From UBA4636 sp963650915 (lineage in GTDB: Bacteria; Bacillota; Clostridia; Christensenellales; Borkfalkiaceae): a DNA stretch of 64,000 nucleotides. The position numbers were made by a program, and so were the translations under genes. Positions 52,141 through 62,198 of the stretch are shown piece after piece (position 1 is the first letter of the stretch; every line of letters begins with the position of its first letter). Location: contig CAVJMJ010000001.1 of NCBI GenBank assembly GCA_963650915.1, positions 124,001 through 188,000 of the forward strand, read 5' to 3'. The notes under the pieces were generated by a model that did no database searches, was not told where the DNA came from, and saw nothing but the letters and a program-made list of their open reading frames with translations.

Positions 52141-52628
52141 AATAATTTTTTAAAAGATTTGTTTTAAAATAATCTTTATAATAAAGTCTTTACAATGTTT
52201 GCTCAAAAATAATCTTTTGTAATAAAATCATATTTGTTTTAAGATAATCCTTATAATAAAATCTTTCTAAATAATTTAGTTTTCGGCCGTGGCTGTTTAC
52301 TTCTCGTTTTTTAACTTCAAATACCTATTCTGTTTTAGTCGTACTTATTTACTTGGTCTACTACTACTAATTTACTTTGTAGTCTTTTAACACTACTATT
52401 TATTTCGTAGTTTTAGTCGCTTTAATTACTTTAAAGTTTTTAATCACTACTATTTATTTCAAGGCTTTCAGCCGTGGCTGTTTACTAAAAAATTTTTAAT
52501 TACTATACTTACATTGCGTAATTTCAGTCATGTAGATTTAGACCTTTTGCCGAGTAGATTTAGACCTTCAGACATAGGGATTTAGTCCTTCAAGCCAATG
52601 ATTTTACGCCTTCGGCCGTGGCTGTTTA

Positions 52629-55172
52629 CTACGATAGTAAAAATTCGACGGTTACGGTTTCGGTAACAGGGGCGGTAAATTCAACCGTCAACAAGCGAGT
52701 GTCGGGGGCAAAGTTACTGTCGGAAAGGATAAATTCGCCTTTCTTTTTGCTCCTCGTAATCGATTTTATCTCGGAACCGTTTACCAAAACTTCGGCAACG
52801 TTGGCTAAATCGCTTGCCATATGGTATTTGATGCGTATTTTGCGGGTTTTTTCGGCGTATTCGCCTTTAAAAGTACCGTTTGCTCCGCACAAAGTAAATA
52901 TTACTTTATTATCCTCGTACTTTAATGAATATTCGGTCGTGCGGAATTCGCCTAATTTATAGGCGGTGGTGTTTCTGTCGTCTTCGTAGATAAAGCCTAC
53001 GTCGGAAGCCGTTTTCGAAGGGAATAAATCAAAGGTAAGTTTATTCCATTTTTGAACCTTGGTGTTATGGGCGTCGGGTGCAGTAACCATAACCCCGCCC
53101 GAACGCATGAAAATCGGAAATACCGCAATGTCGTCGGTTTTAAACTTTATAGTCTTTCCGCCGACGTAACGTTTGCCGGTAAACAAATCGATCCACTGAC
53201 CCTCCGGGAGATATACCTTGCGACTGTCTAAATCGTAAGATTCCGTGCTAAGCAGTCTTAAAACGGCTTTATCCCCGCCTTGGAAATATTCTATCTTTAA
53301 CGTATGAACTTCATCGGCTTTAAATTTGCCCAAGTCGTACTTTGTCGCAGAATGGCAATTCCAATCGTCTACATAAAGTTTGCCGTCCACCCAAACGCGT
53401 ACGCCGTCGTCTGCTTCGATAAACAATTTGCAATCTTTTTTAACGCAAACCGAAGTTTCCCATTTTGCCGAATATTCGTATACGGGTACTCCTTTTTCGG
53501 GCGAAACGTTGTCGCAATTCATCGTAATATCGTTGTAGCAAACTTCTTTAATAGGTTCGCCTTGAAGGCTTCTGCCGTCGTAAAATTTTACTTTAACGGG
53601 AGAGGTGAACCACGTCGACGGAACTTGATTAAATTTTGCACCGACCACGGGGGCAACGAGTAAGTTGTTGCCTATCATGTATTGAGCGTCGCACTTTGCC
53701 GCCTTTTTGTCGTTAGGGTAATTCCATAACATACTGCGACAAATAGGACTTCCGTCACGGTAGGCTTTGTATGCCTCGGTGTAAATAAGAGGTAACAAAC
53801 GATACCTTAATTTTATGTAATTACGGGTAACTTTTTCGACTTCCTCGTCACCGTAAGCCCAAGGTTCGCGGTAACGAACGAGACCTTTCGTGCAGTGAGG
53901 ACGCAAAACGGTAGCAAGACTACCAAACTGCATCCATCTTATAAAAGCCTTCTTGTCGGGGTTGCCGATATGCCCTCCGCAATCGGGGTGAACGTACGCT
54001 ATGCAGTTGTCCCCGCCCTTAACGATTTGGGTTACCGCAGCGTATAAATCGGTGTAATCGGAACCGATATCGCCCGTCCACTGTATGGAATAACGGTGGC
54101 TTGCACTGTTACCTATGCCTAAGTAATTGCCGTTTGCGATGTTATCTACGTTCGACATGATGTCGGGACGACGATAAACGGTATCGTTTTTCGCCTTTTT
54201 TTGGTAAACGTGTTTCGTAATATCGCCGAAAACATGCATCCCCCAAGTTTCGGGAGAAATGCCTTCAACGGGCGAAACGAGTTTGGTATGCCAGTTTCTA
54301 TCGTACCACCAAGTATCGAGCCCGTTATTAAGATGCTCGGAAAGGCGGGTTTCGCGATATTCTACTTCTTTGGGGTCGATACAGTTTTTTGCTCCTTCAA
54401 AGGGTTCCGGATGGTCGTTAAACATAACGTCGACACCGTGTTCGTGCGCAAAGCGGAAATACCCGGGCATGTCTGGGAATAAATCGGTATCTACGTCGTA
54501 ACCTATACCGCGGTCGCTCGCCTTGCGCCAATCGGTATCGATTACTATGTTGTCTAAAGGAATGTCGTGTGCCGAGTAGTCCTCTATCATTTGCTCTGCT
54601 TCGCGCTGGCTATATTGATAATAACGACTGTTCCAACTGCCTAACGTGGAAAGACGAACGAGTTCGGGTCTTCCGGTTAGTTCTACGTATAACTTACGCA
54701 ATTTTGCACCGTCCTTTCTGCAGACGAGCAAGTACACGTCTTGAACGCCTTTTTCGATAACGTAGCCGTTATTCGGCTCGTTTACGAAAGTATAACCGCC
54801 ATCGGGCACTATAACGCGCGGAGTATCCGCCAACGGGAAAACCACGGGGGTTTTGTCCATTAAAGGAAGTTCACCGCTGTTACGCAAATTTTTATAAACG
54901 TATTCGGTTTTTCCGTTCACCGAAAGGGTTATTCCGACAAGACTTTTGGCTTTTTTCGGAATAAATACCGTTATGTCGCCGTGCGTTACGGTGACGCCGT
55001 CGTCACCCGTTTTAACTTCGACGTCTACGCCTTTAAAACCGCTTTTGCTTGCGACGAGAAAGGTGTCTTTGTCGCAAAAAACGCCGTTTTTCGCTACTTC
55101 GAGACGAACTATGTCGTCGGAATAAAATTTAACCCGTATGTCGTTATAAATGTATTCTTTCACGTTTTTCAT
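52629..55172 (-). CDS. Glycoside hydrolase family 31 enzyme with PA14-like insert
   Basis: 847 residues, no signal peptide, so intracellular. The barrel starts near 180 (GSWNSRYYQYSQREAEQMIEDYSAHDIPLDNIVIDTDW). Putative nucleophile D291 lies in WWYDRNWH, where typical GH31 has WxDMNE; acid/base D368 in QWTGDIG. A PA14-like module follows (LFIEADDGVRVWVDGKLYVDDW), then beta-sandwich domains. Would cleave an alpha-glycosidic bond; the unusual nucleophile motif prevents a substrate call. Third gene of the GH3-DUF4965-GH31 operon. Confidence 0.82.
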   Translation of the reverse strand: MKNVKEYIYNDIRVKFYSDDIVRLEVAKNGVFCDKDTFLVASKSGFKGVDVEVKTGDDGVTVTHGDITVFIPKKAKSLVGITLSVNGKTEYVYKNLRNSGELPLMDKTPVVFPLADTPRVIVPDGGYTFVNEPNNGYVIEKGVQDVYLLVCRKDGAKLRKLYVELTGRPELVRLSTLGSWNSRYYQYSQREAEQMIEDYSAHDIPLDNIVIDTDWRKASDRGIGYDVDTDLFPDMPGYFRFAHEHGVDVMFNDHPEPFEGAKNCIDPKEVEYRETRLSEHLNNGLDTWWYDRNWHTKLVSPVEGISPETWGMHVFGDITKHVYQKKAKNDTVYRRPDIMSNVDNIANGNYLGIGNSASHRYSIQWTGDIGSDYTDLYAAVTQIVKGGDNCIAYVHPDCGGHIGNPDKKAFIRWMQFGSLATVLRPHCTKGLVRYREPWAYGDEEVEKVTRNYIKLRYRLLPLIYTEAYKAYRDGSPICRSMLWNYPNDKKAAKCDAQYMIGNNLLVAPVVGAKFNQVPSTWFTSPVKVKFYDGRSLQGEPIKEVCYNDITMNCDNVSPEKGVPVYEYSAKWETSVCVKKDCKLFIEADDGVRVWVDGKLYVDDWNCHSATKYDLGKFKADEVHTLKIEYFQGGDKAVLRLLSTESYDLDSRKVYLPEGQWIDLFTGKRYVGGKTIKFKTDDIAVFPIFMRSGGVMVTAPDAHNTKVQKWNKLTFDLFPSKTASDVGFIYEDDRNTTAYKLGEFRTTEYSLKYEDNKVIFTLCGANGTFKGEYAEKTRKIRIKYHMASDLANVAEVLVNGSEIKSITRSKKKGEFILSDSNFAPDTRLLTVEFTAPVTETVTVEFLLS

Positions 55173-55198
55173 ATCCTTATTTTTATAGTTTTAAGTAC

Positions 55199-57223
55199 TT
55201 ATTTTTTAAATTTTTTATGGTTTTCGAGTAATAGCGCAAAGCAACCGCCGACTACGCTACGAGCCCTGAAATACAACTGCTCGCCGGTGTCACCTCTGTA
55301 CCAATCGCCGAAAGGTACGCGCTTTGGAGAGTTTTCCAAGAAATAAACGATAGGTTCGATTATTTTCTTGCGTTTTTCTTTATCGTCGGTAAGAACAGCC
55401 GTCCAGACCAACCAGTCGCTTTTTACGAAATTTTCAAGCTGTAAAATGGGCGTGCCGAAACGATCGCAAACCTTGACGTAATAATCTGTTTCGCTTTCCA
55501 TGAATTTTTTGGAGAACAAGCCCAAATTCAAAAGTTTATCGAAAAGCATGTTGTATTTGATGCCGTAGGTGTCTTCGCCACCGTCCCAAGTAAGCGGAGA
55601 ATGGGTAAATTTATTTGAGAAGGCTTCTATTTTATTTGCATAATCGTGTGCCGTCTCTTCATATTTTTCATAGTCTTGTCCGCTTGCTTTTAAAAGTTCG
55701 GCATAACAGGCTATACCTACCGTCGCTTTAACGGCAAGGTTGAGGTTGTTTGCTATATGCCCCGCAAAGTCGTCGGTGCAAAGTTGGTTTGCCGGTTTAA
55801 GACCGTATTTTACAAGGTATTTAACCCATTTTTTGCACAAATCGGCGTTTTCCGAAAAGAGCGACAAATCGCCGTCGTAAGCGTAGCACGCCATAAGCAT
55901 TATAATCATATTAGCGCATTCTTCGACGGGCATTTGCATGCTTAAATCCATCTCTCCGCCCGCTTCGGGGAAAAGATAGTATTGCGGATGAATTTCGCCA
56001 AACTCGGTTTTTGCCAAACTTTTATATTTGCCGTCCCTGTTTGCGCCGTAAACGTTACCCGCACAGTGAGGGTAGGTGCCGACGTCGTGAGGGGCAAAAT
56101 CGAAATTCCATACCGGCATACGGGCAAACTTGATGATGGGACGAAGCATACCTTTAACGTATTCGGTGTTATATAACAAATACAGAGGCATGCTCGGATA
56201 ACTTACGTCAAGGGTGCCGATACAGCCGTTACTGCCGTTTTCCTTGGATAAGAATATCAAATTGCCTTTTTCGTCGCCGATAATAGTGTGTGCGGCGATA
56301 CTTTGACGCAGGGAAGCAACGAGAATTTTATAATAATCCTCGGAAATGCTTTCGGCTTGCTTTTTAATTTTGAGATCTTCTTCGTCGAGATGTTTTTCTA
56401 TTTGCGCCTTGTGTTTACGAACGTCCGAAATGGCGTCGAGCACGGTGTGTTTTTCCAAATACAAACTCTTTTTGAAATCGCCGAAGTAGTCGATGGCGAC
56501 TATACTGTCGTAAGCAAGGGTTATAAAACCGCTGTTTCCGTAAGCAAAAGCGGCTATATATTTTTCTTCGCCTTCGTTTGAAAAATCCTTTTCGCCGGTT
56601 ATAAGATATCTTGCCAAATCGTAACCGTCGAGAGCGACGGCTTTTTCACCGCAAACGTACCAATAACCCCAATCGGCACCGCATAAGTCTTCGTTGTTGG
56701 ACAAATACAGTTGACGCTTTAAGCCTAAAAAGGCTACTTGGTCTTTGCCTAAATTATACGAATAGTTACGGCATGCGTCGTTTTTCGGCAAAAGATCGTT
56801 TGAATTATAAGCAATTCTTCTGTTTACGAAAAGCGATACTTCCTCAACGTCGCTATCCCCGTTTAACTCGTAAGAAAGATAGCAAACGGGCTGGGAAACG
56901 CGCATCGGATCGTCTAACGGAAGGGGCGAAACGAACTCCGTCTTAAAGTTAGAACCGTTTATATCAAAGGTATAAGTCGTTTTAAAGGATGAAATTTCAA
57001 CGTCCTTTTGTTCGGCTTTTTTAACGGACTTTGCGCCGATTTTATCGACGTCGCCCAAAAAACACCAAATAGTGCCGTCGGTAAGTTTAACAAAGCCGTA
57101 CATGGGCTTTTCTTCGCCGTACCAACTCGTTACCTGTGTTTTATTGAGTTCTTCCGTAGTACACCACAACGAAAAATTAGGATCTTTTAAAAATAGCGGA
57201 TATGCGGGTAATTTTCTTTTCAT
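55199..57223 (-). CDS. DUF4965/DUF5127-family protein (glutaminase A-like, probable glycosidase)
   Basis: 674 residues, no signal peptide. MKRKLPAYPLFLKDPNFSLWCTTEELN then beta-sandwich (to about 270), followed by an (alpha/alpha)-barrel-like region: TIIGDEKGNLIFLSKENGSNGCIGTLDVSYPSMPLYLLYN, DFAPHDVGTYPH, QMPVEECANMIIMLMACYAY, SKFTHSPLTWDGG. This domain order is that of proteins annotated DUF4964/DUF5127/DUF4965, founded on a fungal glutaminase but found in polysaccharide loci. Glycosidase role is inferred from its place between GH3 and GH31 genes. Confidence 0.78.
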   Translation of the reverse strand: MKRKLPAYPLFLKDPNFSLWCTTEELNKTQVTSWYGEEKPMYGFVKLTDGTIWCFLGDVDKIGAKSVKKAEQKDVEISSFKTTYTFDINGSNFKTEFVSPLPLDDPMRVSQPVCYLSYELNGDSDVEEVSLFVNRRIAYNSNDLLPKNDACRNYSYNLGKDQVAFLGLKRQLYLSNNEDLCGADWGYWYVCGEKAVALDGYDLARYLITGEKDFSNEGEEKYIAAFAYGNSGFITLAYDSIVAIDYFGDFKKSLYLEKHTVLDAISDVRKHKAQIEKHLDEEDLKIKKQAESISEDYYKILVASLRQSIAAHTIIGDEKGNLIFLSKENGSNGCIGTLDVSYPSMPLYLLYNTEYVKGMLRPIIKFARMPVWNFDFAPHDVGTYPHCAGNVYGANRDGKYKSLAKTEFGEIHPQYYLFPEAGGEMDLSMQMPVEECANMIIMLMACYAYDGDLSLFSENADLCKKWVKYLVKYGLKPANQLCTDDFAGHIANNLNLAVKATVGIACYAELLKASGQDYEKYEETAHDYANKIEAFSNKFTHSPLTWDGGEDTYGIKYNMLFDKLLNLGLFSKKFMESETDYYVKVCDRFGTPILQLENFVKSDWLVWTAVLTDDKEKRKKIIEPIVYFLENSPKRVPFGDWYRGDTGEQLYFRARSVVGGCFALLLENHKKFKK

Positions 57224-57225
57224 TT

Positions 57226-59253
57226 TTATCTCCTCCCGTTTAAATTTTCGTCCGCAGAAGAGGACGTAGAATGAGCCGTAAAAACAGATATTTGTTGTTC
57301 GGCTTGAATATTTATGCGTTTTGTAAGTAAAATGTTTTGACTGCTGTCGCCTACTTTGATTTCATAGGTACCGCCGTTTACCGTCCAATCGTCGAAAATG
57401 ACGGAATAATAACTAAACGATTGTTTATCGAGGGCGATTTCGACCGTTTTGGTTTGCCCCGCCGAAAGATATACCTTTTTAAAGCCTTTTAACTCTTTTA
57501 TCGGGCGATATACCGCCGCCTGAGGTTCCGAAACGTAAACCTGTACGACTTCGGCACCGTCTACCGAGGATGTGTTGGTTACGTCGACGGAAACGGTCCA
57601 CTTTTCGTCTTCCTTATTTTCGGTTACATTTAAATTACTCATGGTAAAGGTCGAGTAACTCAAACCGAACCCGAACGGAAAAGCGATATCTTCTATATGT
57701 CTGTCAAAATAGCGATATCCGACGTCCAAGCCCTCGGAATACCTATTGACCATGTGATTTGCAAAAGTGTTTTCCGAAGGATAAAGGTAGCGTGATAAGG
57801 CGTAAGTTTCGGTAAGTTTTCCGCTCGGATTTACTTTGCCAGTTAATACGGAAGCCAAAGCACGATGCCCCGCTTCGCCCGCATAACCTACGTAAACGAC
57901 GGCGGCTACTTTGTCTATCCACTTAGTCATATCTATTGCCGAACCGCAATGCAACACGACTACGGTGTTGGGGTTTTGTTCGGCAGTGCGTAAAATAAGT
58001 TTTTCCTGATTGTCGTTTAAACGCATGCTATCGGCTCTGTCGTCGCCTTCCTGATCGTAAAAACCCGCAATAACGACGGCTACGTCGGCGTTTAACGCGC
58101 AATTTACCGAATCTAAAAACTGTAAATCGCATACCGCCCATGAAGCGTTTACCGTAATTTTACTGTTCGGCAAACACTCTGCAAGCGTTTTGTCCAAAAA
58201 GTCGGGTTCTTTGGTGGGAACCACCCTCGAAGAACCTCCGCCACTGAAATATTCGCCTATATGCTCGCAACCGATTGCAACGCTTTTGCCGTCCGATATA
58301 GGCAAAACGCCGTTGTTTTTAAGAAGAACTATCCCCTCTTCGGCAACGCGTTCGGCTAAAGTCAAACGCTGTTTTACGGTAGTCGAAACCTTACGCAGTT
58401 TGCTTTCGCTTTCGGCTTTATCGATAAACGCCAAAACGCGTTCTGCGCAAGCGTCTATCTCGGCTTCGGTAATTCTGCCCTCTTTATAGGCAAGTTTTAA
58501 GTTTTCATAACCCTCTTCGGAATATGGCATTTCGATATCCAGCCCCGATTTTACCGATGCGCAATGGTCTTTAACCGCACCCCAGTCGGATATTATAGTG
58601 CCGTTGCGTTTCCACAACGTGTTCCTTAAAAGGGAGTTCATTTTTCCGTTTTGCGACATGCGCACGCCGTTAACGAAATTGTAACTGCTCATTACGCACC
58701 AAGGATCTGCTTTTAAAGCGATTTCAAAGGCACGAACGTAAATTTCCCTCAACGTGCGTTCGTCTACATCGCTCGACGTCCAAAGTCTTCCCACTTCCAA
58801 ATTGTTGCAACAGTAGTGTTTTAGCGACGTTCCCACGTGATGATCCTGAACTCCTTCTATGTAGCGTTCGGCAAAGGTGCCTGAAATAAAAGGATCTTCC
58901 GAAAGGTATTCGAAATTACGCCCGCACATCGGAGTGCGCTTTATATTTACGCCCGGTCCCAATATTACGTCCACGTCATGTTCGATACAGTCGTCCGCAA
59001 TAGCCGAGCCCGTTTCATAGGCTAAATCGGTATTCCAGGTTTGAGCCAAAACCGTTGCGGAAGGATAGGCTACAGAAGGTAAATCGTGCATGTTGTCGTT
59101 TTCGTCGGGGGCGCAATAACGCAAGCCGAGCGGTCCGTCCGATACACGCACGCGGTATAAAAGTCCGTTTAAATCTTCGGTATGCCAGCAGTCTTTGCCG
59201 GCAAGAAGTTTTATTTTTTGTTCGACCGAAAGGTCGGATAATTTTATTTTCAT
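57226..59253 (-). CDS. Glycoside hydrolase family 3 beta-glycosidase
   Basis: 675 residues, no signal peptide. YLSEDPFISG and KHYCCNNLEVGR are GH3 substrate-binding motifs; nucleophile D223 in IISDWGAV; a C-terminal FN3-like domain (VSVDVTNTSSVDGAEVVQVYVS). Cleaves beta-glucosyl or beta-xylosyl ends. First gene of the glycosidase operon, two bases from the next. Confidence 0.9.
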   Translation of the reverse strand: MKIKLSDLSVEQKIKLLAGKDCWHTEDLNGLLYRVRVSDGPLGLRYCAPDENDNMHDLPSVAYPSATVLAQTWNTDLAYETGSAIADDCIEHDVDVILGPGVNIKRTPMCGRNFEYLSEDPFISGTFAERYIEGVQDHHVGTSLKHYCCNNLEVGRLWTSSDVDERTLREIYVRAFEIALKADPWCVMSSYNFVNGVRMSQNGKMNSLLRNTLWKRNGTIISDWGAVKDHCASVKSGLDIEMPYSEEGYENLKLAYKEGRITEAEIDACAERVLAFIDKAESESKLRKVSTTVKQRLTLAERVAEEGIVLLKNNGVLPISDGKSVAIGCEHIGEYFSGGGSSRVVPTKEPDFLDKTLAECLPNSKITVNASWAVCDLQFLDSVNCALNADVAVVIAGFYDQEGDDRADSMRLNDNQEKLILRTAEQNPNTVVVLHCGSAIDMTKWIDKVAAVVYVGYAGEAGHRALASVLTGKVNPSGKLTETYALSRYLYPSENTFANHMVNRYSEGLDVGYRYFDRHIEDIAFPFGFGLSYSTFTMSNLNVTENKEDEKWTVSVDVTNTSSVDGAEVVQVYVSEPQAAVYRPIKELKGFKKVYLSAGQTKTVEIALDKQSFSYYSVIFDDWTVNGGTYEIKVGDSSQNILLTKRINIQAEQQISVFTAHSTSSSADENLNGRR

Positions 59254-59291
59254 AATGCTTCCTTCAAATTCACTCTATACCTATAGTAAAA

Positions 59292-59320
59292 CTTATACCA
59301 TACTTATAGGCAAAAATCAA
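59292..59320 (-). promoter_or_regulatory. Promoter of the GH3-DUF4965-GH31 operon
   Basis: Reverse strand TTGATT (59320-59315), 17-base spacer, TATAAG (59297-59292). CTATA-CC-TATAG arms at about 59274-59285 downstream of the -10 may be an operator. Confidence 0.7.
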
Positions 59321-59463
59321 TCTTTTAAATTGCTTAAATAAGAAACGGGTACGATTTTATGTATGAGATAATAAGTACGATGTTCTAAAAAAATCGCCTT
59401 TTTAGATCACGTAACGGCTAAAATCGTCCCGATTAATCGTGTATATTGTTTGAATTGGCTTTT

Positions 59464-59495
59464 AACCAATCGTTTAGATTGGTTTTTGACCTGTC
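59464..59495 (-). terminator. Possible terminator after the LacI gene
   Basis: AACCAATC / GATTGGTT 8-bp stem with 5-base loop about 15 bases past the LacI stop; short T-run on the plus side only, so weak on the minus strand. Confidence 0.4.
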
Positions 59496-59502
59496 GTTCG
59501 GA

Positions 59503-60477
59503 TTAGTTTCCGCTGTACAGCGTTACCGGCAAAACAACCCTTTTAACGGGTTTAGTCGGATTTTTCAAACGCTCCTCAACCACGCGGTAAATTTCGTGCG
59601 CAAAATGTTCGTAATCTATCTTTATGGTGGGTATGCGTCTTAAACCGCAAACGAACTTTCCGAGCCCATCGAAGCCTACTACGTCCAAATCGGGGTAAAT
59701 GCGTCTGACGTCGGTATAATGTTTGTCGAGTTCTTCGAGCAGTCTGTAAGCGTACTCGTCGTTGAAGCAAAATATTTTACGGCAACCGTTTTCTATACGA
59801 CCGCATACATCGGAAATATTCCCGTCTCTCAAACTGTAATTGATAATTTCGACGTCCTGTTTAAGCAAAGTAAGTTCCTTGGAAAAAAAGCATCTTCTCG
59901 TTTCGTAAAAGACGTCTTCATCCCCCACGTAAATGTATTCACCGTTATAATAGGGGTTAAACAGATAACGTGCGGCAAGTTTGCAACCGCCTTCGTCGTC
60001 TACGCAAACGTGGTCGTACCTCGTTTTCGGATTCGTCATACTACCTACGCAAACGATTTCGATATTGTTAAGCTTGGCAAAATCCGCCGTTTTTTCGTCG
60101 ATTTCGGCAAAAACGACGAGTAAATCGACACGTTGCAAAACGCACTGCTTTATTACTTCCACGTCGAAGCGCGGATGGCACAAAAACACCAAAGAAAAAT
60201 CGTCCCTGCTGAAAAACAGTTTTCTGAGTTCTTCGTTCAGGGTGTTAAAATACAAGTTCGAAAAGATACTAAGGTAAACGCCGATAACCGCACGCTCATC
60301 CGTTTTCATCATTTGCGCTACGTGGTTTGGCATGTAACCCATTTCTATTGCGGTTTTGCGAACCTTGCTTTTCATTGCGTCCGAAATATCGTCCATATCG
60401 CGCAAGGCGTGGGATACGGTGTTAATCGAAACGCCGAGAGCGGACGCTATCGCCTTCAAACTTACGTTTTTACTCAT
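59503..60477 (-). CDS. LacI-family transcriptional regulator of the glycosidase/ABC locus
   Basis: 324 residues. HTH at 7-26 (LKAIASALGVSINTVSHALR), then the ligand-binding domain. Start overlaps the ATPase stop (ATGA). Likely controls the glycosidases and importer around it. Confidence 0.9.
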   Translation of the reverse strand: MSKNVSLKAIASALGVSINTVSHALRDMDDISDAMKSKVRKTAIEMGYMPNHVAQMMKTDERAVIGVYLSIFSNLYFNTLNEELRKLFFSRDDFSLVFLCHPRFDVEVIKQCVLQRVDLLVVFAEIDEKTADFAKLNNIEIVCVGSMTNPKTRYDHVCVDDEGGCKLAARYLFNPYYNGEYIYVGDEDVFYETRRCFFSKELTLLKQDVEIINYSLRDGNISDVCGRIENGCRKIFCFNDEYAYRLLEELDKHYTDVRRIYPDLDVVGFDGLGKFVCGLRRIPTIKIDYEHFAHEIYRVVEERLKNPTKPVKRVVLPVTLYSGN

Positions 60478-62198
60478 TTTATAACGTCTCCGGTAATAGG
60501 ATCGAACAACTTCATGTCTTCCTTGTCGAAGGACACGGCTATTTCGTCCTCAATGGTAATTTTATCTTTTGCATCGTAACTGCCGACCATATCTTTACCG
60601 CAAAAATCGAAGTGAACGCTATACTCGCCGCCGAGCAATTCGCATACGGTCGGGTAAGTAACGAAAGCTCCCTTTTGAGGCTCGCCCTTGACTTTTGCTA
60701 TACGCATACGCTCCGAACGAACACCGACGGTAAGTTTATGCGGAGATTGGAGATATTTTTGAAGTTTTTCCAACTTCTTTTCGCAAATCCCGCATTCGAA
60801 AGAAAAATCCTCGATGGTTTCCTCTTTCTTTTTAAGACGGCTTATCCAGTTTTTAAGGTTTGAAAATACTCCTTTTTTGTTTGCCGAAGAGTGTTTGTCC
60901 TGTCTCGGTTCACCCGTTGCCGACAAAATTTTAATTATACTTTCCCTGGCTTTTGCGTCGAAGTTATTAAGCATTGCGGTAAACTCTTCGATTTTTTTGC
61001 GATAGAATTCGTCGTGTTTACGGCAAAAATCCTCTCCCAAATCGTATTTGATTCCGCTAACGTTCAACGACGAGTCGCTCGGTGAATATTCTCCGCCGAA
61101 AATATTCATTGCGGGCGAACCTATAAAGCGTGCCACGAAAATATTTTGAGGGTCGTTATAGACCTCTTCGGGGGTGCCTATTTGTTGGATAAACCCACGG
61201 GACATAACGACGATACGGGTAGCCATGGTCATGGCTTCCGTCTGGTCGTGGGTTACGTAAATTGTTGTCGCGTTGATTCTGTTATGTAATTTAACTATTT
61301 CGCTACGCATCGTCAAACGAAGTTTTGCGTCGAGGTTTGATAAAGGTTCGTCCATCATAAAGACGGGAACGTTTTTGATTATCGCACGCCCTAACGCCAC
61401 ACGTTGCATTTGCCCGCCCGAAAGTTCTTTGGGAAGTTTGTCAAGGTACGGCACGATATCCAATTTTTCGGCTGCTTCGAAAACTTTAACGCGGATTTCG
61501 TGAGGAAGATGTTTGCGGTTTTCAGTTATAACGTTGCCGTTTTCGTCGAGCAAACGGCATTCGTCGTCAAGCCTTTCGCCTGCTTTTTCGGCTTCGGCTT
61601 TAATTTCCTCGAGTTGTTTTTCGAGCAATTTTTTCTGCTCTTCTATTTCCTCTGCGGATTTGCAAACGGAAAGAAGTTTACGCGCGGCATCGGGCGAGAT
61701 GCGTAGCGCGGCGGACAATTCGTCCGCGCGTTTGCCCTCGGTACCTTTTGCGGAGTTAACCGAAGCAACGACTTTTACGACGTCTTCTGCGCCGTAAGTA
61801 TTTAAAACGTGAAGTCTTTCCCACATGTCGTAGGCTTTTTTATTGCGAACGGGTACGGGATAACTGTTTATGGTAAGCGGGAAGGCTATATTCTGATAAA
61901 CCGTCATTTGGGGATACAAGGCGTAACTTTGGAAAACTATAGCCATTTTGCGTTCGTTGCTCGGCTTATAGTTTAAAAGTTCGTCTTCCAAGTATATATC
62001 GCCCGAAGTTATATCTTCAAGCCCCGCAATCATACGTAAAGTCGTGCTTTTACCGCAACCCGAAGGACCGACGATTACGATAAAATCACGTTTATTTACG
62101 TCCAAATTGAAGTCATACACGGCTTTTTCGCCGTTAGGATACACCTTTTCGAGGTGTTGTAAAGTTAAAAAGGGTTTATTGTTCAATTGTTCTGTCAT
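60474..62198 (-). CDS. MalK-type ABC ATPase with a large insertion in the helical domain
   Basis: 574 residues against about 370 for MalK. Walker A GPSGCGKST (44-52), Q-loop Q90 in FQSYALYPQ, signature LSGGQMQR (259-266), Walker B VFMMDEP (279-285), TOBE-like end from about 486. MalK has about 55 residues between Q-loop and signature; here there are about 169, owing to an insert at about 111-232 with a predicted coiled coil (AEEIEEQKKLLEKQLEEIKAE). A second insert (about 388-485) interrupts the regulatory domain and includes a CGIC motif. It would energise the two neighbouring permeases. Confidence 0.9.
   Translation of the reverse strand: MTEQLNNKPFLTLQHLEKVYPNGEKAVYDFNLDVNKRDFIVIVGPSGCGKSTTLRMIAGLEDITSGDIYLEDELLNYKPSNERKMAIVFQSYALYPQMTVYQNIAFPLTINSYPVPVRNKKAYDMWERLHVLNTYGAEDVVKVVASVNSAKGTEGKRADELSAALRISPDAARKLLSVCKSAEEIEEQKKLLEKQLEEIKAEAEKAGERLDDECRLLDENGNVITENRKHLPHEIRVKVFEAAEKLDIVPYLDKLPKELSGGQMQRVALGRAIIKNVPVFMMDEPLSNLDAKLRLTMRSEIVKLHNRINATTIYVTHDQTEAMTMATRIVVMSRGFIQQIGTPEEVYNDPQNIFVARFIGSPAMNIFGGEYSPSDSSLNVSGIKYDLGEDFCRKHDEFYRKKIEEFTAMLNNFDAKARESIIKILSATGEPRQDKHSSANKKGVFSNLKNWISRLKKKEETIEDFSFECGICEKKLEKLQKYLQSPHKLTVGVRSERMRIAKVKGEPQKGAFVTYPTVCELLGGEYSVHFDFCGKDMVGSYDAKDKITIEDEIAVSFDKEDMKLFDPITGDVIK

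Larger units (their letters stand above)
50401..52628. other. 2.2-kb repeat island without genes
   Basis: No open frame with RBS. Contents in order: about 40-bp degenerate repeats with GAGTTTAAACGG (50480-50600); two copies of a CCTATAGG-type element (50712-50763, 50852-50906); GTCATCCTGAGCTTGTCGAA-type element (about 51268-51298); inverted copy of the 149-bp element's hairpin part (51342-51393); three direct copies of the 149-bp element (51561-52005); a 50-nt hairpin (52091-52140); and repeated CGGCCGTGGCTGTTTACT (52287, 52470 variant, 52613). Confidence 0.8.
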
